64,000 nucleotides of DNA from Bdellovibrio sp. 22V. Its GTDB lineage: Bacteria > Bdellovibrionota > Bdellovibrionia > Bdellovibrionales > Bdellovibrionaceae. How positions within the stretch are numbered: the stretch's first letter is position 1; every line of letters starts with the position of its first letter. Below, one piece after another: positions 53,750 through 63,183 of the stretch. Location: the NCBI RefSeq assembly GCF_030169785.1, contig NZ_CP125854.1, positions 1,674,001 to 1,738,000 of the forward strand, given 5' to 3'. The notes under the pieces were generated by a model. The model saw only the letters and a list, made by a program, of their open reading frames with translations, made no database searches and was not told the origin of the DNA. The position numbers and the translations under genes are program-made.

Positions 53750-55042
53750 ATGATTGATATTAAACTTCTTGAGAGAAAAGCAGAGAGCGGACCATCTTAC
53801 TTCGATGAATACAAGCAAGGGTTGATCAATCGTGGTGCCTCGACAGACGTTCTTGATCAAATTATGGAGCTTAATAAAAAGCGTAAAGAGTTGATCACTC
53901 AAGCTGAGACCGCAAAGGCGAATCAAAATAAATTGAGCGGCGAAATTGGCAAGCTTAAGCGCGAAGGCAAAGACGCGTCTGCGATTTTAGCCGAAGTGGA
54001 TACGTTAAAATCTCAAGTGAAAGAATTGGAAGCGAAAGCTGCGGAGGCAGATCAACAGGTGACGAACTTGGCGCTGATCATTCCGAACAAGCCCAATGCG
54101 TCTGTTCCCGTGGGAGCTTCTGCTGACGAAAATAAAGAAATCAAAGTCGTTGGAACTCCGACAAAGTTTTCTTTTAAAGCGAAAGAACACTGGGAGCTCG
54201 GCGAAGCTTTGAATATCATCGACTTTGAAAGAGCCGGCAAAACAACAGGAACGCGTTTCGCCTTCTTGAAAGGTGCTGCCGCTCAGATGGAGCGCGCATT
54301 GATCCAACTTATGATGGATTTGCACTCTGCCAAGCATGGCTATACAGAGATGATTCCGCCGTTCATGGTGAATAGTAATAGCTTGCTCGGCACGGGGAAT
54401 TTCCCGAAATTTAAAGAAGACGTTTTCCACTTGGAAGGGTCTGATCTTTATTTGATTCCAACGGCTGAAGTGCCTGTGACGAACTACTTCAACAATGAGA
54501 TTTTGGATGAAAAAGATCTTCCGAAGAGTTTCTGTGCTTACTCTCCATGCTTCCGCTCTGAAGCAGGAAGTGCAGGCCGAGACACGAAAGGTTTGATCCG
54601 CCAGCATCAGTTCGACAAAGTGGAGTTGATGACGTTCTGTCATCCGGATAAATCTTATGAAGTTCACGAGGCTTTGACGTCTCATGCGGAACAAGTTTTG
54701 ATCAACTTGGAGCTTCCATTCCGTCGCATGCTTCTGTGCACAGGTGATATGGGTTTTGGATCCGCAAAAACTTATGATTTGGAAGTATGGCTTCCGGGAC
54801 AGAATGCTTACCGCGAGATCAGCTCATGTTCGAACTTTGAGGATTTCCAAGCCCGTCGTGCAAACATCCGTTTCCGCACGGCTGGAGGAAAACCTCAGTT
54901 TGTTCATACATTGAACGGCTCTGCCCTCGCAGTAGGCAGAACCTTGGTGGCTATACTAGAAAACTACCAACGCGAAGACGGCTCTGTCGCAATCCCAAAA
55001 GCTCTGCAAAGCTACATGGGCGGCAAAACCGAAATCCGCTAA
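53750..55042 (+). CDS. serS: seryl-tRNA synthetase
   Basis: SerRS charges tRNA-Ser with serine. The N-terminal coiled-coil arm covers residues 30-100 ([20 protein letters not shown]). Class II motifs are present: motif 2 [21 protein letters not shown] with the ATP-binding Arg, and motif 3 [21 protein letters not shown]. The ATG at 53750 follows AAGGA 8 bp upstream; the TTG two codons earlier is less likely. A tRNA-Ser gene lies 89 bp downstream. Confidence 0.96.
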   Translation: MIDIKLLERKAESGPSYFDEYKQGLINRGASTDVLDQIMELNKKRKELITQAETAKANQNKLSGEIGKLKREGKDASAILAEVDTLKSQVKELEAKAAEADQQVTNLALIIPNKPNASVPVGASADENKEIKVVGTPTKFSFKAKEHWELGEALNIIDFERAGKTTGTRFAFLKGAAAQMERALIQLMMDLHSAKHGYTEMIPPFMVNSNSLLGTGNFPKFKEDVFHLEGSDLYLIPTAEVPVTNYFNNEILDEKDLPKSFCAYSPCFRSEAGSAGRDTKGLIRQHQFDKVELMTFCHPDKSYEVHEALTSHAEQVLINLELPFRRMLLCTGDMGFGSAKTYDLEVWLPGQNAYREISSCSNFEDFQARRANIRFRTAGGKPQFVHTLNGSALAVGRTLVAILENYQREDGSVAIPKALQSYMGGKTEIR

Positions 55043-55095
55043 AAAAGGTGCCTGCTTGTTTTTTCTGGCTACAATGCGTTAAGCTTAACAACTGC

Positions 55096-55124
55096 TTGAA
55101 GTCTCTCGTCAAAACCCATAAAAC
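55096..55124 (+). promoter_or_regulatory. candidate promoter for tRNA-Ser
   Basis: TTGAAG (55096-55101), a 17-bp spacer and TAAAAC (55119-55124) end about 7 bp before the first base of the tRNA, giving a near-leaderless precursor. A 12-bp palindrome GTTAAGCTTAAC (55078-55089) lies just upstream. Confidence 0.5.
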
Positions 55125-55131
55125 GGTCGAC

Positions 55132-55221
55132 GGAGAGTTGGTAGAGTGGTTGAATACACCAGTCTTGAAAACTGGCAGGCCTTCGCGGGCCTCGAGGGTT
55201 CGAATCCCTCACTCTCCGCCA
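55132..55221 (+). tRNA. tRNA-Ser (anticodon TGA)
   Basis: A 7-bp acceptor stem GGAGAGT/ACTCTCC, anticodon stem CCAGT/ACTGG with loop CTTGAAA (anticodon TGA), a long variable arm (AGGCCTTCGCGGGCCT) and a T arm with TTCGAAT are visible. The CCA end is encoded. The long variable arm is diagnostic of tRNA-Ser. A terminator follows within a few bases. Confidence 0.97.
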
Positions 55222-55224
55222 TTT

Positions 55225-55252
55225 AAAAAAGCCGCTTTGAAGCGGCTTTTTT
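55225..55252. terminator. terminator between tRNA-Ser and aceA
   Basis: The stem GCCGCT/AGCGGC with a 4-nt loop is flanked by six A and six T, so it can serve tRNA-Ser and the convergent aceA. Confidence 0.9.
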
Positions 55253-55270
55253 CATTTTAACTCCTTTAAA

Positions 55271-56596
55271 CTATCTTCGAGCAGGTTGAACTACGGATTG
55301 TTTTTTTGCGGCCGCAAACTGTTCTTCTGTGGAGCCCTTCAACGCACCCGTGGAAGCTTTGCCGTCCATGACAGTTTGTAACACTTGATCGAAGTAACCG
55401 GTGCCAACCTCCGCTTGGTGTTTGACGGCCGTGTAGCCGTGTTGCGCGGCTGCGAATTCTTTATCCTGTAGGTCCACATACGCGGTCATGCCTTCTTCGG
55501 CGTAGCGATGAGCCAAATCAAAAGTGTAGTAATTAACAAGATGCCATCCCGCCAACGTGATGAATTGAAATTTGTATCCCAGTGAACCTAAGCGCGCTTG
55601 GAAATCTGCGATGTCATCGTCGTTCAAATGCATTTTCCAATTGAACGAAGGGGAGCAATTGTAAGCGAGAATTTTTCCCGGATACTTTTTGTGAATCTCA
55701 CGGGCAAAGAGTTCGGCCTCCTTCATATCTGGTTTGGAAGTTTCAAACCATAGAACATCCGCCCAAGGAGCGTAAGCTAAAGCGCGAGCGATCGCATGCT
55801 CGATGCCGCCTTTGATGACATAATATCCTTCGGGAGTTCTTTCGCCGGTAAGAAATTTTTTATCGGCCGGATCGATATCTGAAGTCATGAGAGTCGCGCT
55901 TAAGGCATCTGTGCGGGCGACAATCACAGTCGGCACGTCTAAAACATCCGAAGCAAGACGAGCAGCTTGCAGCGTACGTGTGAATGAACTTGTCGGAACT
56001 AAAACTTTTCCAGCGAGATGCCCGCATTTTTTTTCAGCTGCGAGCTGATCCTCAAAGTGAACGCCAGACGCGCCGGCTTCAATCATCGCTTTCATAAGTT
56101 CGAAGGCATGCAATGGTCCGCCGAACCCCGCTTCCGCATCGGCAATAATAGGAGCATACCAATCAAGACCTTTAACATCCTCGTTGGATTGATTCGCGAT
56201 TTGATCCGCGCGCATGAAAGCATTATTAATTCTGCGCACAAGAGTCGGCACGGAGTTGCAGGGGTAAAGACTTTGATCAGGATACGTGCTTCCGGAAAGA
56301 TTGGCGTCGGCGGCAACCTGCCAACCGCTAAGATAAATTGATTTCAAACCTGCCTTCACCATTTGTACGGCTTGGGCTCCAGTCATCGCGCCGAAGGTAT
56401 TTAGATAGCCTTCGCCGTTCAAAGATTTCCAAAGTTTTCTAGAACCCAAATCCGCGATCGTGTGTTTAATCGGAATGGTTGTGCGCAGTCGAACGACGTC
56501 CTCCGCAGAATAATTTCTTTGGATTCCTTTCCAACGTTCATCTGTTTTCCACGTCTCATTAAGCTGGCGAGACTGAAGGTCCTTGTTTAAAATCAT
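55271..56596 (-). CDS. aceA: isocitrate lyase
   Basis: AceA splits isocitrate into glyoxylate and succinate. The active-site signature [13 protein letters not shown] is intact, along with [24 protein letters not shown]-type pattern ([20 protein letters not shown], then [14 protein letters not shown]) and ADAEAGFGG. The length of 441 aa is normal. The start at 56596 has AAAGGAG 6 bp upstream and overlaps the 3' end of aceB by 38 bp, so translation is coupled. Together with AceB it runs the glyoxylate bypass for growth on fatty acids or acetate. Confidence 0.96.
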   Translation of the reverse strand: MILNKDLQSRQLNETWKTDERWKGIQRNYSAEDVVRLRTTIPIKHTIADLGSRKLWKSLNGEGYLNTFGAMTGAQAVQMVKAGLKSIYLSGWQVAADANLSGSTYPDQSLYPCNSVPTLVRRINNAFMRADQIANQSNEDVKGLDWYAPIIADAEAGFGGPLHAFELMKAMIEAGASGVHFEDQLAAEKKCGHLAGKVLVPTSSFTRTLQAARLASDVLDVPTVIVARTDALSATLMTSDIDPADKKFLTGERTPEGYYVIKGGIEHAIARALAYAPWADVLWFETSKPDMKEAELFAREIHKKYPGKILAYNCSPSFNWKMHLNDDDIADFQARLGSLGYKFQFITLAGWHLVNYYTFDLAHRYAEEGMTAYVDLQDKEFAAAQHGYTAVKHQAEVGTGYFDQVLQTVMDGKASTGALKGSTEEQFAAAKKQSVVQPARR

Positions 56597-58157
56597 GAGC
56601 GGCTCCTTTAAGATATGTTTGATTTAAAATTTCGTAAGCGCTGATGGTCATAAACTCGTGGAATTGTTTAGACAGCACGAGGGAGTTAAGAAGCTCAACG
56701 GCTTCATCCAAGCAAGGGAGTCTGTGCGGAATAAGTTTAATGACTTCTTCCTGCAGAAGCTCGCGGTAGTATTCAGGTGTGAAAACGCGGCCGTTGGAAA
56801 GGTGTACTCGGTGATGAAGCCATTGCCACAATTGACTGCGGGAAATTTCAGCCGTAGCGACGTCTTCCATCATATTATGAAGAGCTGCAGCACCCGTTCC
56901 AGTGAGCCAGCGATCTATATACATCAAACTGATGTTGATATTTGTGCGCACTCCCTGCTCCGTGATTTGATTTTTCGCGGAGGGAAGATTTAACAGGTCT
57001 TCGCTGCGAATCGCGATAGGAGGCATGGCGTGCATTTGATGGGGATTATCCTTTAGAACACGAGTGAGCTCTTCTTCAGCAACAGGAATAAGATCCGGGT
57101 GAGCGACCCACGTGCCGTCGAAGCCAATGCGCGCCTCTCTTTTTTTATCTTCTGCAACTTTTTTAAATGCGTTCTGCGTGAGTTCTGGATCGCGGCGATT
57201 CGGAATGAACGCGGCCATACCGCCAATGGCATGTGCTTGACGACGGTGGCATGTTTGCACAAGCAAGCGGCAGTAAGCATCCATAAAAGGAGTGCTCATC
57301 GTAATCGAAGAGCGATCGGGCGTAAGAAACTCTTCGTGTGCATGAAACTTTTTTATAAGACTGAAAATATAGTCCCATCTTCCAGCATTGAGTCCGGCGG
57401 CGTGATCTTTTAAGGCGTAAAGAATCTCTTCCATTTCAAAAGCCGCGGTGATTGTTTCAATCAGGACCGTCGCGCGGATAGTTCCGCGTGGAATTTGCAA
57501 GCGGTCTTGAGCAAAATTGAAAACGTCATTCCACCAGGCCGCCTCTTCATGATTCTCAAGTTTAGGAAGATAAAAATAAGGACCTGTACCCCGGCGCAGA
57601 AGCTCCGTAGCGTTGTGGAAGAAATAAAGTCCAAAATCAAAAAGGGATGCCGAAATGGGCTCGCCGCGAATCAGGAAATTCTTCTCGTCGAGATGTAATC
57701 CGCGAGGACGAACAACCAACGTCGCAGTCTTTTCATTGAGTTTGTATATTTTATCTTCGGCACTGTGTACGAGTGTTCTTCTGACTGCATGTTGCAATGC
57801 TTTTTGGGCCGTTAAAATATTTGTCCAACTGGGCGAAAGGGAATCCTCAAGATCCGCCATGAAAACGCGGGCTCCAGAGTTGAGGGCGTTGATCATCATT
57901 TTTGGTTCGGCGGGACCGGTGATCTCGACACGGCGATCACGGAGATCATGTGGAGCTTCTGCAACTTGCCACTCGGATCTGCGTATTTCTTCCGTATGTG
58001 GAAGGAAATCCGGTCGATGACCCTCGGCAAATCTTTCTGCTTGAGTTCTTCTTTGAATAAGTAAGTTTTGTCGCAGATTATCGAATTTTTCGTGTAAGGA
58101 AATGAGAAACGCTGCTGCTTCAGGAGAAACGATTTCGGACTTAAGTTGTTCACTCAT
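56559..58157 (-). CDS. aceB: malate synthase A
   Basis: AceB condenses glyoxylate with acetyl-CoA to malate. The 532 aa match malate synthase A in length. Landmarks: [44 protein letters not shown], and [19 protein letters not shown] with catalytic-site residues, plus [20 protein letters not shown] lies 5 bp upstream of the ATG. It is first in the aceBA operon. No aceK regulator gene is seen here. Confidence 0.96.
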   Translation of the reverse strand: MSEQLKSEIVSPEAAAFLISLHEKFDNLRQNLLIQRRTQAERFAEGHRPDFLPHTEEIRRSEWQVAEAPHDLRDRRVEITGPAEPKMMINALNSGARVFMADLEDSLSPSWTNILTAQKALQHAVRRTLVHSAEDKIYKLNEKTATLVVRPRGLHLDEKNFLIRGEPISASLFDFGLYFFHNATELLRRGTGPYFYLPKLENHEEAAWWNDVFNFAQDRLQIPRGTIRATVLIETITAAFEMEEILYALKDHAAGLNAGRWDYIFSLIKKFHAHEEFLTPDRSSITMSTPFMDAYCRLLVQTCHRRQAHAIGGMAAFIPNRRDPELTQNAFKKVAEDKKREARIGFDGTWVAHPDLIPVAEEELTRVLKDNPHQMHAMPPIAIRSEDLLNLPSAKNQITEQGVRTNINISLMYIDRWLTGTGAAALHNMMEDVATAEISRSQLWQWLHHRVHLSNGRVFTPEYYRELLQEEVIKLIPHRLPCLDEAVELLNSLVLSKQFHEFMTISAYEILNQTYLKGAAHDFKQGPSVSPA

Positions 58158-58333
58158 GACAGCACCCCTTGGATTTAATTAAAGAGTGCTGAATTCAGTT
58201 TTGTTTTTCAAATGACGAAGAAGAAACTTCCCTTGTATTTACGCACGCTTAGAGTTTTTAGTCGAGGTCCACCGATAAACAACATAACTTCTCGCTTGCG
58301 CTTCCGAGTTTTTACAAAGATTCTAGGAAGCCT

Positions 58334-58981
58334 ATGATGGAAATCGTCGATATTATCCTGCATCTTGATCAACACATTCCCGAATGGATCGCTTACTTTG
58401 GTCCGTGGTTGTATGTGATTTTATTCCTTATCATCTTTGCAGAAACGGGCCTTGTTGTGACTCCGTTCTTGCCAGGTGATTCTTTGTTGTTTGCCTTGGG
58501 TGCATTTACAACCGTAGAAAATGGATTAAACCTTTGGATTCTTTTATCGAGCTTAACGATTGCAGGCATTTTGGGAGATACCGTTAACTACCACATTGGT
58601 AAGTACGTCGGTCCCAAAGTCTTCGAAAGTAATTCGCGCTTCTTTAAAAAAGAGTATCTTGATCAGACACATGCATTTTATGAAAGATGGGGAGCTTTTA
58701 CGATTGTAGCCGCTCGTTTTGCTCCGATCGTTCGTACATTTGCTCCGTTTGTTGCTGGAATTGGAGCCATGAATTATAGAAAGTTTTTGGCGTACAATGT
58801 GATTGGCGCGGTTGCATGGGTTTTCATCTTCGTTCTCGCGGGGCATTTCTTTGGAAATCTTCCTGTTGTTAAGAAGAACTTCCACATCGTGATCTTTGGC
58901 GTGATCGGTGTATCTTTGATTCCAATTATTTGGCCGTGGATTTCAAGCAAGCTCCAAAAACTTAAAAGAGCGCAGCACTAG
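58334..58981 (+). CDS. DedA-family membrane protein
   Basis: The 215-aa protein has about five membrane segments and the DedA signature: FLPGDSLLFALGAF with the conserved FLPGD, then GAFTIVAARFAPIVRTFAPFVAGIGAMNYRKF with the Arg-rich VARFxPxxR region, and NVIGAVAWV. DedA proteins act in lipid flipping and membrane homeostasis. AGGA lies 5 bp upstream of the first ATG; a second ATG follows directly. Its 3' end is convergent with the cyclase gene. Confidence 0.9.
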   Translation: MMEIVDIILHLDQHIPEWIAYFGPWLYVILFLIIFAETGLVVTPFLPGDSLLFALGAFTTVENGLNLWILLSSLTIAGILGDTVNYHIGKYVGPKVFESNSRFFKKEYLDQTHAFYERWGAFTIVAARFAPIVRTFAPFVAGIGAMNYRKFLAYNVIGAVAWVFIFVLAGHFFGNLPVVKKNFHIVIFGVIGVSLIPIIWPWISSKLQKLKRAQH

Positions 58982-58998
58982 ACTCAAACAAGGTGATT

Positions 58999-60963
58999 TT
59001 AAGCAGACTTTCGCGATGTGAAGGTCTGCATCTTTGTTAAAATCGGATTTGTTTTTAAATAAACCGGATCCGTTTCTTTATAATAATTCAAAATGGTATT
59101 GAGTGCGTACTCGCCCGAGCGCTGACTGCTTGGGTGAGGACTGTTGAGAAGTCTGTGGAGAGCGTCCCACACGTCGGCGTTAAGCTGCTGCTTGGCCACC
59201 TCGACAATCGTATCTGCTGCCACGCGGTTGTTTTGAGAAAACATATTCTCCCAAATTTTGCGTGCGGGATAACCGTATTTTCCAAGAACAACGATTGCGT
59301 TCGCCTGAACACGAGGATCTTTGTGCTCCAAAAGTATTTCGATGGAACTTTGTAAAGATGCCGTCCACAGACTCTGTGGAATAATTCGTCCGATAAGAGT
59401 GACGACGGCAGAAAGAGCTTTGGTGCTGAGAAGTCCTTCCTCTTCCCCGCGCAGGAAAGAGTTCAAAGTCGTTTCTGCTTCCGCAACCATTTCCGGTGTC
59501 GTGTTTTCAAAACTATGATATTTCAAAGCGTGGAGAATGCGAACGATGTCATCATCTCGGCGAGTGACTGCCATCAAGCGTACTTTTTTCAGAACAAAGG
59601 CCGTGTGTGCGTCGGATCTAAAATAAGCCAGACGATCCCACATTTCCGCCTCGAAAACCCATTCGATAGAATTAAAGTCTCGAGTGCGACACAGAAGAGA
59701 TTCTTCTTTAAAACCTTTTAATTGGTTTGTCTTACGGTCAAAGATAAAGGCTAATCCGTCGGCACTGATTGCCGCTTCTTGGAAGAATGTCAGCACCTGG
59801 TGAGTTTTATCGTCAACCAAAGAAAGCAGGCGAACAGATTCGATCAATGGCAACCCGCTCATGGCATGGCCTTCATCCAACTGAATGAAACGCATTGTGC
59901 CTTTGGCGAAGGAACCCTTAAGTTTGAAATAGTGATTTGCTTCAGGTGGAAGACTTTGTTCTATCACAGTGGCTTCGTAAAACAAGTCGCGAATACAGGC
60001 GACGGCAAGCGATTCAGAAGAAAGATCTGGAGCCATTTCGTCTTTGAAGAGGAAAACAATCTCGTCACCAACAAATTGATAAATCAAACCGTCGTAGCGT
60101 TGAATCACCTCGCGGGCTTTGGCGAAGTATTGATTAAGAATCGTTGTGAGATACTTGTCGTCTTTTTCCAAAAACATCTGCGTATAACCATTGAGGTCCA
60201 CACGGCAAAGAGTCGCAGGAAAACTGTAAGGAGCTTGTCTCCCGCTTTGCAATTCGTAACGAATGGCAGGTCCGACGGTTTCTCCATAAGTTTCGCTAAG
60301 ATTCTCCAAACGAACGCGCTCGCCTTCAAGACCCATGGATGCTTGTAAGAGAGTCTCCGCTTCCGCTGAATTGGTTTTGATTTGCTCCATGCCGTCACGA
60401 GTGCGGCTAGCAAGAACTTTGCTAAGGTTCATAATGTCTCTGAGAAGAAGATAGCAAATCACTCCCAGCATTAGAGAAACCATTGCAATATCTTTTATCA
60501 AGAGAGGAAGAATAACGAGAAACGATTTCCAAATAATGCTGTTGCGATCAGAAGCCGTCCCAGCTGTGAGTCTGTAATCAATGACTTTGATCGTCTTGTA
60601 AGTCAGTCCATTGGACTCGCGAAATTCATTGAATCTTTGATAGTTGTGATTGAGGTCGTTGACGTCGCCGGAGTTGTTTTCAAAAAAGACAACCTCATCA
60701 CCTTTCTGAAGAATGTAAAAATCAATCAGTCCGAGCTTTCGTGCCTGTGATAGACGATCTTTTAGACTTTCTGAATGTTCTTGAACCAAAGCTCCGATCG
60801 AACTTTGTAAGATATAGTTGAGATTCTCTTTTCTGGAAGCGATTTCAGCATCGGCAAGCTTGTTGGATTGCCCATAAAACTGGTAGGCCGAGATAGAAAC
60901 ATAACCGATCCAAAAGAAAACCATGATAAGGAGTAAAAGAGATTTCTTATTTTTGCCGAACAA
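58999..60963 (-). CDS. membrane protein with divergent class III nucleotidyl cyclase domain and HEAT-like repeats
   Basis: The TTG at 60963 is preferred since AAGGAG lies 6 bp upstream. It has a membrane segment near residues 6-25, a periplasmic region of about 110 aa, a second segment near 145-170, then a cyclase-like domain at about 250-400 (CRVDLNGYTQ with the first metal Asp, and GLIYQFVGDEIVFLF with the second), and a C-terminal HEAT-like region (PRVQANAIVVLGKYG, SSQRSGEYALNTILNYY). The Lys that reads the base in adenylate cyclases (position three before GD) is Gln here, so activity or nucleotide is uncertain. Its start overlaps the end of the HExxH protein gene upstream by 17 bp. Confidence 0.8.
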   Translation of the reverse strand: MFGKNKKSLLLLIMVFFWIGYVSISAYQFYGQSNKLADAEIASRKENLNYILQSSIGALVQEHSESLKDRLSQARKLGLIDFYILQKGDEVVFFENNSGDVNDLNHNYQRFNEFRESNGLTYKTIKVIDYRLTAGTASDRNSIIWKSFLVILPLLIKDIAMVSLMLGVICYLLLRDIMNLSKVLASRTRDGMEQIKTNSAEAETLLQASMGLEGERVRLENLSETYGETVGPAIRYELQSGRQAPYSFPATLCRVDLNGYTQMFLEKDDKYLTTILNQYFAKAREVIQRYDGLIYQFVGDEIVFLFKDEMAPDLSSESLAVACIRDLFYEATVIEQSLPPEANHYFKLKGSFAKGTMRFIQLDEGHAMSGLPLIESVRLLSLVDDKTHQVLTFFQEAAISADGLAFIFDRKTNQLKGFKEESLLCRTRDFNSIEWVFEAEMWDRLAYFRSDAHTAFVLKKVRLMAVTRRDDDIVRILHALKYHSFENTTPEMVAEAETTLNSFLRGEEEGLLSTKALSAVVTLIGRIIPQSLWTASLQSSIEILLEHKDPRVQANAIVVLGKYGYPARKIWENMFSQNNRVAADTIVEVAKQQLNADVWDALHRLLNSPHPSSQRSGEYALNTILNYYKETDPVYLKTNPILTKMQTFTSRKSA

Positions 60964-63058
60964 AGCGATCTCCTTGGTCGACAAAAATCACATCGCCTTT
61001 TTCAGCTCCATATTCATTTCCGCCGAGGTCATAGACGGTGACTTTGTTTTGTTTCAACGTATTGATAAAAGTCTGATCCTTCAGTTTCGCTCGGGCATTC
61101 TCATAAGATCCGCGAGAGAAGAAAGAAACGACTTCGTCGCGGCTAGGTGTCGTTGTATTTGCGACATTTCTTTGTGCCGTGCCTGCTGCCGATTTTTGAG
61201 GTGGTGTAGCGCCGCTCGCGGATGGTTGGACCGTCGGAATGGAACCGCCAGAGCCACCGCCTGCATTTCCGGGGCTACCTGGTGCAGAGCTGAAGCCTGG
61301 GTTAAATCCCCCGCCGCTACCACCGACTTCACGACTGCCCGACGGAGTTGTTGGAGTGCTAGGTCTCGCACCTGCAGGAGGCGTAACGGCCGCGGGAGCT
61401 CGTTGCGGTTGCTGATCTGACGGAGCAGAGGGACGTGAGTTTGCAACGCCGCCCCCGGAGAATCCGCCGCCGACCGTAATTTCTTCTTTGATGTATTCAC
61501 CTTGCTGTAATTCTTTAGAGCGCATGTTGCCAAGATTTTTTGCAGCAGCCACTTTCGATCCTACGACAACTTCAGTATCCATTTTATAATCGCTTGCTGG
61601 AGCGCGCGGTGCAGATGATGAACGTGAAGATCGAGAGGACAAATCCGAACTTGAAGAACTGGATGACGTCGCGACATCATAGGATGAGGAAGACGAACTT
61701 GACGAGCTTTCAGAAGATGCAGAAGAGCTGCTTGGTGCGCTCGAAGGACCTGCGTAATAAGATCCACTTGGAACACTTGCTCCAGACCTGTTGTCAGCTA
61801 AAGAATTTGTAGGACCAGGCTCTGCCGCGTTAGCTGGAGTCGATCCCAAAACCTTTTCCGCCATACGAACGACACCGCTTGTTTGCGCTGTACTTGTCTC
61901 TTTGGCTTCCTGTTTGCCACGAGCATCTGCCAAACGATTCATATCCGCAGGCGAAGCATCTTTCGCTGGCTGAGGCGGAGCTTCCGCATCTTCCTTGGCG
62001 ATGACTTGTTTATTCTCTTTCGCTGCGTCGTCGGCGCCTTTTTTAATAATGTTTTTATCTGGAAGCATTGACCAGGAACGCGTTTGATTGGCGTTCGCAA
62101 GAGATGTTCTCATTTCAAGAGCGTCTTTATTAATAATTCGAACTTTCTCTGCGTTGCAAAGCGCACCAATTTGATTGGTAAGAGCTTCATCCTTTACAGA
62201 AGAACGATGGAGCGACTCGTGGACCAGTTGCTGCCGTAAACGGCTTATAACTGCTCCGGTCTCAGCCGGATCCATATTGATTTGGATCAGACCATTTTCG
62301 GCTGTTTGCATTGCCGGCGTGGAAGCGTCGTTACCTTTTTTCTTACAAGTAAAAATAGGCTTAGTTGCCTCTTGAATCTGTATAATGGAGTTTTTGAAGC
62401 CGATAACGGCTTTTTCGTGCTCAATCGGACCATTTTTTTCGCCGAATTTTTCAACGAACATCTTCTTGACGGTATCTCCCTCGACGCAACTTAAGAATGA
62501 GTTCTTTTTATCGTCTTTGGGTGCTCTGAAAATATCCCGCACGGCCGACTCGAGGGTGCTTGCAAAAGACCCTTTCTCGTCGATTTCATAACAAGAGTTT
62601 GCAATAGATTTCTCTACAGTTTTTTTAAAATTTGAATCAGAAATTTCGCTGAAAGTTTTAAGAATTTTTTCCCACTCACTTTTATGGTTTGTGGTACAAA
62701 GTCTTCCATTTTCAGAAAAATTATATATTTCCTGTCGTCTATTCTGGGAATAGATAAGATAGAGGTTCCCGTTTTCTTCCAAAACCACGCGTTCCTGAAC
62801 TCGTGCGCCCTGAATCTTTCGAATATGGTAATAAATCCCTTCGGCAAGATCATATCTTTCTATGATGAGACCGCCCTTTTGAATTTTCCAATATTCTAGT
62901 TTCTTATCTAAGTTTGTATCGATGCGAGTGTCTTCGTAGTCTGCGTCTAATAGAGAAAAGGACGTCATTTTTTGCTGAGTGGAAAAAAATGGTGATATTG
63001 AGCTCGCTGAGCTCATTGAAGAATAAAATAGCAAAAAGAATACGACGAAACTCTTCAT
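60947..63058 (-). CDS. exported Ser-rich protein with HExxH motif
   Basis: The 703-aa protein has a signal peptide (VVFFLLFYSSMSSASS) and an N-terminal domain of about 310 residues with several Cys and the motif LVHESLHRSS; HESLH (residues 280-284) fits the zinc-metallopeptidase HExxH pattern. The rest is low complexity: Ala/Glu-rich, then a long Ser run (ASSESSSSSSSSS-like) and Pro/Gly-rich stretches, with a short C-terminal domain (FFSRGSYENARAKLKDQTF). It may be a surface-exposed enzyme on a flexible stalk. The cyclase gene overlaps its end, so they form an operon. The third zinc ligand is not identified, so peptidase activity is a guess. Confidence 0.75.
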   Translation of the reverse strand: MKSFVVFFLLFYSSMSSASSISPFFSTQQKMTSFSLLDADYEDTRIDTNLDKKLEYWKIQKGGLIIERYDLAEGIYYHIRKIQGARVQERVVLEENGNLYLIYSQNRRQEIYNFSENGRLCTTNHKSEWEKILKTFSEISDSNFKKTVEKSIANSCYEIDEKGSFASTLESAVRDIFRAPKDDKKNSFLSCVEGDTVKKMFVEKFGEKNGPIEHEKAVIGFKNSIIQIQEATKPIFTCKKKGNDASTPAMQTAENGLIQINMDPAETGAVISRLRQQLVHESLHRSSVKDEALTNQIGALCNAEKVRIINKDALEMRTSLANANQTRSWSMLPDKNIIKKGADDAAKENKQVIAKEDAEAPPQPAKDASPADMNRLADARGKQEAKETSTAQTSGVVRMAEKVLGSTPANAAEPGPTNSLADNRSGASVPSGSYYAGPSSAPSSSSASSESSSSSSSSSYDVATSSSSSSSDLSSRSSRSSSAPRAPASDYKMDTEVVVGSKVAAAKNLGNMRSKELQQGEYIKEEITVGGGFSGGGVANSRPSAPSDQQPQRAPAAVTPPAGARPSTPTTPSGSREVGGSGGGFNPGFSSAPGSPGNAGGGSGGSIPTVQPSASGATPPQKSAAGTAQRNVANTTTPSRDEVVSFFSRGSYENARAKLKDQTFINTLKQNKVTVYDLGGNEYGAEKGDVIFVDQGDRFVRQK

Positions 63059-63183
63059 CCAAAGATTTATCGGATTTTATGTAAATAAATTAGACGAGAT
63101 TTAGGTCCGGAATCAAACTAGGCTTCGGTCCAACATAAACCGAGGTTCTTTTCAAAGTACGTTATCCAAATCACAATAAAATA

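Noticed and set aside
55048-55260. 70-codon frame over the tRNA-Ser gene
   Set aside because: It is read through a perfect tRNA cloverleaf and a terminator and has no ribosome binding site.
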